Source: Istiophorus platypterus (taxonomy: Eukaryota > Chordata > Actinopteri > Istiophoriformes > Istiophoridae). Taken from it: a DNA stretch of 64,000 nucleotides. The notes beneath the pieces are model-generated. The model worked only from the letters and a program-made list of their open reading frames with translations. It was not told the origin of the DNA and did not search any database. Both the position numbers and the translations under genes were made by a program. The stretch lies in NCBI GenBank assembly GCA_016859345.1, contig JADGDC010000376.1:1-64000 (forward strand), given 5' to 3'. This document shows positions 1 through 9,871 of the stretch, piece by piece (within the stretch, counting starts at the first letter, position 1; each line of letters opens with the position of its first letter).

Positions 1-60
1 CTTGAGCAGACCCGGCTCATGGTGGATGGTCGTCTGCCTCGACCGAAGGTCTAGAGAGGG
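1..60. repeat. Dispersed teleost-type repeat, partial
   Basis: This is the end of the block seen complete at the unit junctions near 6794, 13632, 23739 and 34416. It covers the part after the ACCTTGAGCAGACCCGGCTC motif. I know similar sequence as a dispersed repeat in fish genomes, which is recall and was not searched here. Confidence 0.5.
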
Positions 61-149
61 GTGTAGAGAAAGATGGAAAAAAAAGGGAAAAAAGATAAGA
101 AAAGAGAAAGGGGGAAATAGGGGATAGGGGAGGAGAGGTCATGGAAAGG

Positions 150-1139
150 TTAGGTCCTCCCAGTTCTTCTAAAGAACTGGAGAAATCGCCTCCTCAAAGA
201 CTTCCTCTTCGGTTTCCTCTGAACCTCTTCCATCTGACTCTCCATTGTCATTAATCTCTCCATTAGTTCATCTCTAGATTTTGCCATCTCTTCTTCCATG
301 TCGTTCAGAGCTTGCTTGGCAATCCTGAGAGACTCCAGGAGGCCGGACTTATCCTCATGCCACTGGAGCCTTTCCTTTTCTAGATCTTCCTGGGCCTCAG
401 TCAATGCCGCCTTAAGGCTGGAGGTTCCCTGCATTTGTTCAGCCAGGAGACGGGACTTGTCCTCCTCCCACTGGCAACGTGCCTTCTCCAGGTTGGTTTC
501 GGCCTGGGTCAGCGCAGTTTTGAATTTCAGCGTTTCCTCAGCCTTTCTGGCAATGCATCTCTCGGCCTCCTCCCTCTTCTCTGTTTCAGCTTTGAGAGCT
601 TCCTCTAGTCTTCTTATTTTTAGGGAATCTTCCCAGTCCAGCTTTACTTGAGCAGACAGCTCAACAATAAGGTAATCCTTCTCTTCGTCTACCTCAGTTA
701 TCTGATTTTTCAACTGGTGCATCTCATTGGCCAAGGCAATGTTTTCTCTTACCAGTGCAATAATCTTCTCCTCCTTCTCACTCAAGAGCCGATTCAGCGC
801 TAGCTCTGGTATCTGAAGGAGGCTCTGTTTAGACATGTCCATGTCAGCCAAACAACAGGCATTGGTGTATTGGGGTCTTGTAGGCTGGTCCTGTTCAGTT
901 GCTTCGGTTGTTACTTCAGGCTTGACTTGAATGTAGGCTTGAATTTGGCCTGAGCTATCGGAGTTATCGGAGCCTGGACCTTTGCTGACATACAAGCCTG
1001 GACATATCTTGATCAAGCCGTATGGAGCCAATCCCTCTGGCACTGCAGTGGTTTTAGATCCAAACTTAATTGCTGCAGACTGTGTGTTGGTTTCCACAGC
1101 AGGCTGTTCTTCCATTTTCACAGCTCGCTGTTCTTCCAT
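150..1139 (-). CDS. Coiled-coil protein, type A, copy 1 (open, 329 aa)
   Basis: I do not recognise the family. The reading frame is open from an ATG at 1139 (MEEQRAVKMEEQ) to a TAA at 150-152 with no intron. Residues 1-95 are low-complexity and polar, with a conserved patch PEGLAPYGLIKICPGLYV at about 34-51 and PTRPQYTN near 86-93. Residues of about 118-310 form a long Lys/Glu-rich heptad coiled coil. Two 24-residue stretches, at 209-232 and 245-268, are repeats of each other 36 residues apart, each ending in QW.EDKS.LL. The tail from about 308 is strongly basic (RKPKRKSLRRRF). No signal peptide or membrane segment is seen. I chose the first ATG downstream of the TATA box; the frame is open further upstream, but that part would overlap the promoter. 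A cytoplasmic or nuclear scaffold protein is possible, but this is a guess. Confidence 0.6.
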   Translation of the reverse strand: MEEQRAVKMEEQPAVETNTQSAAIKFGSKTTAVPEGLAPYGLIKICPGLYVSKGPGSDNSDSSGQIQAYIQVKPEVTTEATEQDQPTRPQYTNACCLADMDMSKQSLLQIPELALNRLLSEKEEKIIALVRENIALANEMHQLKNQITEVDEEKDYLIVELSAQVKLDWEDSLKIRRLEEALKAETEKREEAERCIARKAEETLKFKTALTQAETNLEKARCQWEEDKSRLLAEQMQGTSSLKAALTEAQEDLEKERLQWHEDKSGLLESLRIAKQALNDMEEEMAKSRDELMERLMTMESQMEEVQRKPKRKSLRRRFLQFFRRTGRT

Positions 1140-1322
1140 TTCAATAGCTGGCTTGTCTTTTGTCAGTTCTGTCCTTTTCACTGACGAGATCTGGAAACTC
1201 TTCTTCCGAGTCGATGACTTCGCCTTCCTTGTCCTCGAAATGTAGGATTCCTCTCTTTGTTTTGTTCCACTTTCGTCGAACCTGAGATGACTTGTCTCCT
1301 TCACGGTGTGAATTAAACAATT

Positions 1323-1408
1323 CTGCTCAATGTTTTGTGTTGAGCAGCTTTTATAGGCAAAGGAACAAAGGCAAACGGAATGTGATGTCACACATTCCGT
1401 TTGCCTTT
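1323..1408 (-). promoter_or_regulatory. Promoter of coiled-coil copy 1: TATA box, hairpin and 18-bp inverted repeat
   Basis: Read on the minus strand, TATAAAAG lies at 1355-1348. Just downstream (1347-1323) an 8-bp inverted repeat, CTGCTCAA/TTGAGCAG with a 9-base loop, sits where transcription should begin. Just upstream (1367-1408) is a perfect inverted repeat with 18-bp arms (AAAGGCAAACGGAATGTG) and a 6-base centre. The centre includes TGATGTCA, one change from a CRE (TGACGTCA). The arrangement is identical in all five units. The promoter role is inferred. Confidence 0.6.
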
Positions 1409-2343
1409 TATGACATTCTTGCTGTTGCCATGGTAAAAGCAGCCAGTTAAAAACAAAAATGGAGGAACCTGTGTTGATTTTCATCACATCCACAAAAACG
1501 TCACTGTCGACACTACACTTTCTTGGGTCCTTAGCAATACAACCAGCAAGACTTAAGCCAAACGTATGATCGGAGGTGCAAAAATTGTTTTAATAATTTG
1601 CAGTTGTGGCTTCCTGGGTGTTTTTCTGAGTAACCCTTTAATGTGAAGTGAAAGTCTCTGGAGAGTTGGAAGCTCGTTCTCAGTGTTCAACACCTTTATA
1701 ACTGCATTAGTTGATAGGCTGTGGTATATGGCTATGTACACTGCTTTGACAGTTTTTGAGGCGCACCTGCTGAAACGGATGCATCCAACACAGTCCTGCA
1801 GCCACGGTTATAATGTTCAGCTTTTGCTGAGGCAGTTTCAGAGAGAAGTTGATTCAACTGTATGGTCATGTTGGAGTTTGCAGTTTAGGCTGCTTTTGGA
1901 TTGTGTCGCATTATGGTGTTTCAGTTTGTTCACCTCTTTTTCAAAATCATTTAAAAACGTGCAGCTTGACACAACAGCTAAACTCACATCCAAAATGCAC
2001 TAACAACCAAATACTTCCTAAAAATGCCAAGACTCTAACCTAGCACATTTATTTTAAAACTTTATTTCTCAGTCAAGCAGTCAAGTCACTACATTCTGAA
2101 AGCATACCCTGCCTACAGCATGCTAAGATCACACTCTGGACAATTTGGTTTAGTGTGCTGTCACTTGACAGATATGGACACGCAGTCAAACAGATGCATG
2201 AATACACATTTCAAAAGCTTGTAAGCACTGGCCACAGGGAAGATTCACTTGGGATTAGCCCTCTTAGTAGTTCTCCTATCTGTGACACATAATTTTAACT
2301 TTGCTCAGGATTTGACACTCTGTTCTTCAATTTGTTTGATTAG
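1409..2343. other. Spacer between the coiled-coil promoter and the TSP1 exon
   Basis: The spacer is shared by L1 and L4 (8250-9184, 15094-16026 and 25495-26427 are the equivalents). It contains short open frames on both strands that persist in all copies, but they lack start context, splice sites or recognisable domains. I see no gene in it. Confidence 0.5.
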
Positions 2344-2526
2344 TGCAGAGCTATTGGACAAACTGGGGTGAGTGGGGTCCCTGTTCAGCCATGGCTTGTA
2401 ATGATGTAGGCATTCAGGTCCGCCAGAGGAAATGTATCAGTACCCAGCCCATGCCTCTCCTGTTGGTGCCAGCGTGTCAGGGGCACCATTCACAGAGGAG
2501 GGAGTGTTACACCCCTCCATGTACAG
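2344..2526 (+). CDS. Thrombospondin type 1 (TSP1) exon, CILP-like, L1
   Basis: The exon is bounded by a pyrimidine-rich acceptor ending TTAG and a donor GTGAGA. It is 183 bp, phase 1 at both ends. It encodes the TSP1 signature WTNWGEWGPCS, then the VRQRKC strand and spaced cysteines ending in CYTPPC. In the TSP1 family the Trp residues stack with Arg side chains in a three-stranded fold of secreted matrix proteins. The next exon with matching phase is at 4652, which gives a TSP1 to Cys-rich/carboxypeptidase-regulatory order as in CILP. No upstream exon of the gene is in the unit. The TSP1 call is firm; the CILP assignment is less so. Confidence 0.75.
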
Positions 2527-3030
2527 GTGAGAGTCACAAGATTTATCAGCATATTTATCACAGTGCAGTGGGATCACATGGGAAACACCAAACAGTTGGT
2601 CACCATAGAAAGTAAGGTGACCCTCCCCCAAACAAACAGCTGAGGTTCAAACTCCCATATCAACAAGCATGTTTGCAGCTTGCTGGCATAAGAGGAGCAA
2701 ATCTTTGACACTAAATCATCCCACGTAACTGACTAAACTGAATCACAGTAGTCACTGACATAAACTTTAGGTTTTAGCGGTGGTGCTTAAAACTGCATAA
2801 GCAACAGACAATAGCTACAGAAATAAAGATGACAACTCTGTTGCAAATAATTGGATTCTGAGCTATTACCCTATAAAAAGAGCTTGTGTAGGCCTAGATT
2901 TGCGTTAAAATGGAAGCAACAACTTGATCAAGCACAGAACTAAATCAACTACTGAACTGATGACTATCAGATCAGCACTGACTGTAATGGTGATGAGAAG
3001 TGGCAACAATTACCGCTCCTAAAACTAGAC

Positions 3031-4030
3031 CTCGTCCCACGTGGCGAACGCTCTAGTCCTAGTTAGGAGTTTCCTGTGTATACCAACTAACGACCAGGCC
3101 TATGGATTTCCTCACGACCGAGCTGATCTCCGCTCTCCCCTGTGCATCCAAGAAACACAGTTTAGCCCGGTTCGAGACCATGGATCGACCCTCTTGCCTG
3201 GATGCCCGCGGATGCGAAACCTGGTAGTTAATGAGTCCTACCTGTTTCAAGAAGAAGACGAAGGAACACAGACCTCGCTTATTTCAAAGTCGACAAACTA
3301 ATTCTCCGCTGTGAGCCAGAATTAGGTCGCCTCACCAAAGACTAGACATCTCACCGAGAAGATACATTAGCCGCTGATAGCCACTAACCAACACCTACTC
3401 GCCTGCACAGGAACACCGAGGACGAAGCAGCCATCACACCGCTGGAATTGCAAAGAGTAAGAGGCTTATAGCTCTGGGCAGATATTAGCAGTTAGTGTGT
3501 GTTAAGATGTTTGAACTGTTGTGAAAATATAGTCGCGCTGTTATCAATTCATTGGTGACCATACTTGAACGAACTTTATTTTATCCGTTTGCAGCGGATA
3601 AATTCTGTCCCTCTCTGCATCATGATCGAGACTAGTACTTTCTGTGTCGGTTAAAGGCCCAGACTTGCGACGCTCATCAGCCGAGTCGAGCCAAGTCTAC
3701 AAGACGCAGATAACTACCGTCCCTCGATCTCCAGAACGTCACGGCCGAACTCGTCTACCTCTTTTCTTCTTTTACTAACGCACACATTCCTACTCGAACA
3801 CCTGAGCACAGGGAAGTTCGAACCTCCCACTTAGCTTTATTCCCCTTTGTGAAGTCACGTGGTAACGGTGAGCCGCCATTACACTTGACAGACTTCCTTC
3901 CGGCCGACCCGCACGTGATGTGACCATAACGATTCACGCCCGCCATCTTGCTCCGCCTCCCCTCAGGCACGCACACACATAGACCTTTGTAAACACGCTC
4001 ACACACACATACCCCCACACACACACTTCA
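3031..4030. other. GC-rich, CpG-containing intronic block, L1
   Basis: About 1 kb that is richer in G+C and CpG than its flanks, inside the intron between the TSP1 and Cys-rich exons. It starts near CCCACGTGGCG and ends in a CA-rich tract at about 3967-4027. No open frame is convincing. It may be an old inserted element or a regulatory CpG block. The unit copies are 9872-10871, 16706-17695 and 27111-28098. Confidence 0.4.
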
Positions 4031-4433
4031 ATACTTGTTTTATGATGTGTAGTTAGTAGTCAGTAGTAGTAGTGCATGATAGGATCTATTAGTCAGAAGT
4101 GATATTAATTGGAAATTGATATTACTGATGACAATACATTCTCTTATCTTTTAGATGAGAAGTCACCTTTGTGTTTTCTGTTCATATACTTTGATACCAA
4201 GCTGGTTGACGGAGTCAGTGCCGACCTCCACTCCTTCTCTGTTCACTCTGGAATTAGCAATATTTCCTAAATATTTGCAATTCTGGGCGAACACCCCTTT
4301 GAGACTGCGTCCAATATTTGGTTATTGGTCCGGGTTTTCCCAGTTGTGCCCCGTTATTATTAATCTTATTAATCTCTCGTGCCCCGTTTTTATTAATCAT
4401 GTTTAATCCGAACCATCTAAATCTTGATAACTA

Positions 4434-4460
4434 TTAATGATTATCTTTGATAATCATTAA
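4434..4460. repeat. 12-bp inverted repeat, L1
   Basis: TTAATGATTATC, a 3-base loop, then its exact complement. It is conserved at 11277-11303, 17819-17845 and 28504-28530. It lies about 190 bp upstream of the Cys-rich exon. Function unknown. Confidence 0.7.
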
Positions 4461-4651
4461 CTATTGCCGATAACCAAATCCCGTATGAGGGTCTGAAGCA
4501 CAACACTGTCTTCTATGTATGGGGCGGCCATGCACAAGAAAGTGTTGGAAAGGTTCCATGCCCAGGTATGATGTAATGCACCAATGCAAATGTCTTTCCA
4601 CTGGTGTTTTTATGAGTTTATGCTCATATCTCTGTGACTTTCTTCCGATAG

Positions 4652-4969
4652 CCAAATGTCAGCGTGTGTGCACCGAGGGTCGTCCCAGTGAGGACTGTAG
4701 CCGCTGTGTGTGCGATGGCCACATGCTACTTGGAGAGGTCCACAGTGTGACTGGTGTCCCTGTGGCAGACGTGTTGGTGGCACTAGCCAGTCAGCCCAAG
4801 GTCGTCCGTGCCCGTACAGAAGCCAAAGGTCAGGTCAGGCTCCCAGGAGTCTGCTCCTCCAGCTCGACCTTGCTCACCATCAGGAAGGAGAAGTTTGCCA
4901 CGGTCACTGTCTCCACCTACAGTAATACCGCAGCGCTGTCCTGGGTACGGGCCATCCTCAAATCAGCCG
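4652..4969 (+). CDS. Cys-rich / carboxypeptidase-regulatory-like exon, CILP-like, L1
   Basis: A 318-bp exon, acceptor TTCCGATAG and donor GTGAGT, phase 1 at both ends, open throughout. It joins the TSP1 exon in frame (ACA-G joined to CC-AAA-TGT). It begins with a short cysteine cluster (CQRVC, CSRCVC) and continues as a beta-sandwich-like segment: GEVHSVTGVPVADVLVAL, then a G.VRLPG turn and ATVTVSTYS. That pattern fits carboxypeptidase regulatory-like domains. CILP family members carry such a domain after TSP1, which is the main reason for the CILP-like call. Confidence 0.6.
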
Positions 4970-6480
4970 GTGAGTGCCGATAAGTAAAAGAACAGCTATC
5001 CTCGGAAGAGCTATTATATTTAAGAAAGTGTAGCCAGATTATTATTATTCCTATATATGAGAGCTGCTCCATCTGAAGGGGGATGTATGTCGTCTCTCCT
5101 AATCAGAACAGGTCTTCCCCAAAAAGTCCTGCAGTTATCTACAAAGCCCGTTTCGTTTGCTGGACACCAGCTCGACAGACAGCGATTGATGATGACATGT
5201 GGCCATACATGTAATTGCTGGTCAGATTAGGAGGGGGCCCAGAGAAAAGTGTACGAAATTGTCTTTGCATATGTACACACCGACTTAGCATTCATTTTTG
5301 TGACCTCTGATTGGCGTAATCATTACCGCTGACATGAATAATAATCTTTCTGTGTTTATGCTTATCATTGGCCAGCAGTTTAAAATAGGATTCAAAGTCG
5401 GCCACTCTAGCCCCAGGAATACATTTGACTATGTTCAAATTCACTCTCTTAAAGAAAGAGCTGCCAATAACAAGAGTTGGTTTCTCAGTGAATTTGTTTT
5501 TGAATGGGGAATATCACTTTGAAGCGTGAACTGGTTGGTGTCTGTTTTACAGTCTGTCGGTCAGTCCACCACTTTTATCCAGCCTGACATATCTCAACAG
5601 TTACTGGATGGACTGCCATGATCCTTTGTACAGACATTCATGGTCTCCAGAAATAAGGCATTTGTTTAGCTGAACTTAAAAGATACAACCTGAGTATCCT
5701 CTGCACCCAAATCTATGGTGTGCTGTTACATTTTAATGGAGCTTTCAAGCAAAACTAATCAACTCATTAAGTTGGAAAACAGCCACTGATCAGCTTATAT
5801 ATTCTAGACGTTTACCTATATTATTTGTCTGGCCACTGCAGGATGGAAAACAATCAATACACACAACCCAGAGAAAAAAAATGTTGAAAAAAGAAACTGG
5901 ACCTGATTTTCTCTACAAGTTGACAGGAACTTCGAGTAAAAATGTTACCAGACCATTTGGTCTCCATGAGGCCAGTGTGTCTCGTTTGGGGAGGAGGCAG
6001 CAGGTTCACCTAAGCCATCTGAAGGACAAACCTCTGTGGTCAGTTCCATAAGATAGTGCAGCCTCTTAAGTGAAACACACCTGCTACTATAGATAAGGAC
6101 CACTCCTTTTCTAAGAATAAGGGAAGCAGATGCCTGAAAAAGTGTGTGCTCAGCCTCAGCACCAGTTATTTACATAGAACATCCTACTGAAACAGAATAA
6201 GAAGCAGCAGGAGTGTGCATCAAGGGTATATGTCACTGGTGCTGTGTGCACATGAAGGTAAGAGAGATTTAAATAATCAAAAGAGTCAAAAAGATCTCAT
6301 GGTTGTACTTGCTGCACATAGCCAGTGAAAATGTAATAAAAGCCAAAAGTAAACAAATTCCCATACTGTTTTAACAGTATGCAGTGAAAATAGTACAAAT
6401 CTTAATGTTGACATTTTTTTTTTTTGTTTATTACTGACGGTCATGCTTTGGGAAACATGTTTACTGTTATGTTCAACATT
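4970..6480 (+). other. Intron or downstream sequence after the Cys-rich exon, L1
   Basis: No supported gene. The unit equivalents are 11812-13319, 18357-19849 and 29043-30539. A stretch near 5840-6050 has an acceptor-like CACTGCAG and is open only in L4 (see 29910). At 6362-6381 L1 has a short perfect hairpin next to a deletion. Confidence 0.4.
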
Positions 6481-6677
6481 TTCAAAACATTAGGAGCATT
6501 ATTTATCCGGTATGGGATTCATAGATTTGATTTGCATGTTTGATTTGGCAAAAGTTTTACGTTGGATGCCCTTCCTGACACAACCCTCTGTATTTTTCCG
6601 GGCTTGGGACCGGCACAATAAGACACTGGCTTGTGTCCCCTTGCGGCTACATTATTTTTCAAAACATTAAGACCATT
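6481..6677 (-). mobile_element. RTE LINE 5' remnant flanked by 20-bp direct repeats, L1
   Basis: Bases of about 6501-6657 match the 5' end of the LINEs in L3 and L4 (23451-23606 and 34128-34277), with the LINE body missing. The remnant lies between TTCAAAACATTAGGAGCATT (6481-6500) and a near copy at 6658-6677 with two mismatches, which looks like a target-site duplication. The right flank is the same as in L3 and L4. Confidence 0.65.
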
Positions 6678-6793
6678 TTTTTATTTATTGTTTAATTCAT
6701 TTATTGTTTCATTTTTTGTTTCATTTATTTGTTTTTACTTTTTTTAGTGTTGGGGGTTTCAATTTTTTATTTACCCAACATTTCCACCATGAG

Positions 6794-6905
6794 CAAGCAC
6801 TTGGCGACAGTGGCAAGGAAAAACTCCCTTTGAATAGGTAGAAACCTTGAGCAGACCCGGCTCATGGTGGATGGTCGTCTGCCTCGACCGAAGGTCTAGA
6901 GAGGG
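6794..6905. repeat. Dispersed teleost-type repeat at the L1/L2 junction
   Basis: It contains CTTGGCGACAGTGGCAAGGA, then ACCTTGAGCAGACCCGGCTC and CTGCCTCGACCG. The same block sits at every unit junction, so it could have been the substrate for unequal exchange. The teleost link is from memory. Confidence 0.55.
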
Positions 6906-6992
6906 GGTGTAGAGAGAAAGATGGAAAAAAAAGGGAAAAAAGATAAGAAAAGAGAAAGGGGGAAATAGGGGATAGGAGAGGTCATGGAAAGG

Positions 6993-7980
6993 TTAGGTCC
7001 TCCCAGTTCTTCTAAAGAACTGGAGAATCGCCTCCTCAAAGACTTCCTCTTCGGTTTCCTCTGAACCTCTTCCATCTGACTCTCCATTGTCATTAATCTC
7101 TCCATTAGTTCATCTCTAGATTTTGCCATCTCTTCTTCCATGTCGTTCAGAGCTTGCTTGGCAATCCTGAGAGACTCCAGGAGGCCGGACTTATCCTCAT
7201 GCCACTGGAGCCTTTCCTTTTCTAGATCTTCCTGGGCCTCAGTCAATGCCGCCTTAAGGCTGGAGGTTCCCTGCATTTGTTCAGCCAGGAGACGGGACTT
7301 GTCCTCCTCCCACTGGCAACGTGCCTTCTCTAGGTTGGTTTCGGCCTGGGTCAGCGCAGTTTTGAATTTCAGCGTTTCCTCAGCCTTTCTGGCAATGCAT
7401 CTCTCGGCCTCCTCCCTCTTCTCTGTTTCAGCTTTGAGAGCTTCCTCTAGTCTTCTTATTTTTAGGGAATCTTCCCAGTCCAGCTTTACTTGAGCAGACA
7501 GCTCAACAATAAGGTAATCCTTCTCTTCGTCTACCTCAGTTATCTGATTTTCAACTGGTGCATCTCATTGGCCAAGGCAATGTTTTCTCTTACCAGTGCA
7601 ATAATCTTCTCCTCCTTCTCACTCAAGAGCCGATTCAGCGCTAGCTCTGGTATCTGAAGGAGGCTCTGTTTAGACATGTCCATGTCAGCCAAACAACAGG
7701 CATTGGTGTATTGGGGTCTTGTAGGCTGGTCCTGTTCAGTTGCTTCGGTTGTTACTTCAGGCTTGACTTGAATGTAGGCTTGAATTTGGCCTGAGCTATC
7801 GGAGTTATCGGAGCCTGGACCTTTGCTGACATACAAGCCTGGACATATCTTGATCAAGCCGTATGGAGCCAATCCCTCTGGCACTGCAGTGGTTTTAGAT
7901 CCAAACTTAATTGCTGCAGACTGTGTGTTGGTTTCCACAGCAGGCTGTTCTTCCATTTTCACAGCTCGCTGTTCTTCCAT
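6993..7980 (-). pseudogene. Coiled-coil protein, type A, copy 2 (two frameshifts)
   Basis: Same gene as 150-1139, with ATG at 7980 and the equivalent stop at 6993. It is 988 bp, two bases shorter than copies 1 and 3. One T is missing from a T run at 7548-7551, which ends the frame after MHQLK. One base is missing near 7023-7026, which replaces the RRRFLQFF tail. Both are single-base losses in short homopolymers, so sequencing error is a serious alternative to real loss of function. Confidence 0.7.
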
Positions 7981-8163
7981 TTCAATAGCTGGCTTGTCTT
8001 TTGTCAGTTCTGTCCTTTTCACTGACGAGATCTGGAAACTCTTCTTCCGAGTCGATGACTTCGCCTTCCTTGTCCTCGAAATGTAGGATTCCTCTCTTTG
8101 TTTTGTTCCACTTTCGTCGAACCTGAGATGACTTGTCTCCTTCACGGTGTGAATTAAACAATT

Positions 8164-8249
8164 CTGCTCAATGTTTTGTGTTGAGCAGCTTTTATAGGAA
8201 AAGGAACAAAGGCAAACGGAATGTGATGTCACACATTCCGTTTGCCTTT
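8164..8249 (-). promoter_or_regulatory. Promoter of coiled-coil copy 2
   Basis: The TATA box is at 8196-8189, the short stem-loop starts at 8164, and the 18-bp-arm inverted repeat is at 8208-8249. All are as in copy 1. Confidence 0.55.
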
Positions 8250-9184
8250 GGTGACATTCTTGCTGTTGCCATGGTAAAAGCAGCCAGTTAAAAACAAAAA
8301 TGGAGGAACCTGTGTTGATTTTCATCACATCCACAAAAGCGTCTGTCGACACTACACTTTCTTGGGTCCTTAGCAATACAACCAGCAAGACTTAAGCCAA
8401 ACGTATGATCGGAGGTGCAAAAAATTGTTTTAATAATTTGCAGTTGTGGCTTCCTGGGTGTTTTTCTGAGTAACCCTTTAATGTGAAGTGAAAGTCTCTG
8501 GAGAGTTGGAAGCTCGTTCTCAGTGTTCAACACCTTTATAACTGCATTAGTTGATAGGCTGTGGTATATGGCTATGTACACTGCTTTGACAGTTTTTGAG
8601 GCACACCTGCTGAAACGGATGCATCCAACACAGTCCTGCAGCCACGGTTATAATGTTCAGCTTTTGCTGAGGCAGTTTCAGAGAGGAGTTGATTCAACTG
8701 TATAGTCATGTTGGAGTTTGCAGTTTAGGCTGCTTTTGGATTGTGTCGCATTATGGTGTTTCAGTTCGTTCACCTCTTTTTCAAAATCATTTAAAAACGT
8801 GCAGCTTGACACAACAGCTAAACTCACATCCAAAATGCACTAACAACCAAATACTTCCTAAAAATGCCAAGACTCTAACCTAGCACATTTATTTTTAAAA
8901 CTTTATTTCTCAGTCAAGCAGTCAAGTCACTACATTCTGAAAGCATACCCTGCCTACAGCATGCTAAGATCACACTCTGGACAATTTGGTTTAGTGTGCT
9001 GTCACTTGACAGATATGGACACGCAGTCAAACAGATGCATGAATACACATTTCAAAAGCTTGTAAGCACTGGCCACAGGGAAGATTCACTTGGGATTAGC
9101 CCTCTTAGCAGTTCTCCTATCTGTGACACATAATTTTAACTTTGCTCAGGATTTGACACTCTGTTCTTCAATTTGTTTGATTAG

Positions 9185-9367
9185 TGCAGAGCTATTGGAC
9201 AAACTGGGGTGAGTGGGGTCCCTGTTCAGCCATGGCTTGTAATGATGTAGGCATTCAGGTCCGCCAGAGGAAATGTATCAGTACCCAGCCCATGCCTCTC
9301 CTGTTGGTGCCAGCGTGTCAGGTGCACCATTCACAGAGGAGGGAGTGTTACACCCCTCCATGTACAG
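9185..9367 (+). CDS. TSP1 exon, CILP-like, L2
   Basis: 183 bp, phase 1-1, same splice signals as in L1. The WTNWGEWGPCS motif and all cysteines are kept. It differs from L1 by a Gly to Val change in the QGHH segment and one change beside the donor. Confidence 0.75.
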
Positions 9368-9871
9368 GTGATGGTCACAAGATTTATCAGCATATTTATC
9401 ACAGTGCAGTGGGATCACATGGGAAACACCAAACAGTTGGTCACCATAGAAAGTAAGGTGACCCTCCCCCAAACAAACAGCTGAGGTTCAAACTCCCATA
9501 TCAACAAGCATGTTTGCAGCTTGCTGGCATAAGAGGAGCAAATCTTTGACACTAAATCATCCCACGTAACTGACTAAACTGAATCACAGTAGTCACTGAC
9601 ATAAACTTTAGGTTTTAGCGGTGGTGCTTAAAACTGCATAAGCAACAGACAATAGCTACAGAAATAAAGATGACAACTCTGTTGCAAATAATTGGATTCT
9701 GAGCTATTACCCTATAAAAAGAGCTTGTGTAGGCCTAGATTTGCGTTAAAATGGAAGCAACAACTTGATCAAGCACAGAACTAAATCAACTACTGAACTG
9801 ATGACTATCAGATCAGCACTGACTGTAATGGTGATGAGAAGTGGCAACAATTACCGCTCCTAAAACTAGAC

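Noticed and set aside
298..651. Long + strand open frame opposite the coiled-coil gene, repeated in several units
   Set aside because: It is a shadow of the Lys/Glu-rich minus-strand coding sequence (Ser/Leu-rich product) and has no promoter or domain of its own.
150..1493. Extension of the copy 1 coiled-coil frame upstream to 1493
   Set aside because: The extra part crosses the TATA box and palindrome, differs in frame use from type B, and has no support as coding.
3169..3179. GGTTCGAGACC, a perfect RNA polymerase III B-box match in the GC-rich intronic block
   Set aside because: No A box at a suitable distance and no tRNA-like fold nearby, so neither a tRNA gene nor a tRNA-derived SINE is supported.
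5096..5233. CTCCTAATC/GATTAGGAG ends about 140 bp apart, like a MITE
   Set aside because: Only 9 bp match perfectly and no target-site duplication is visible.
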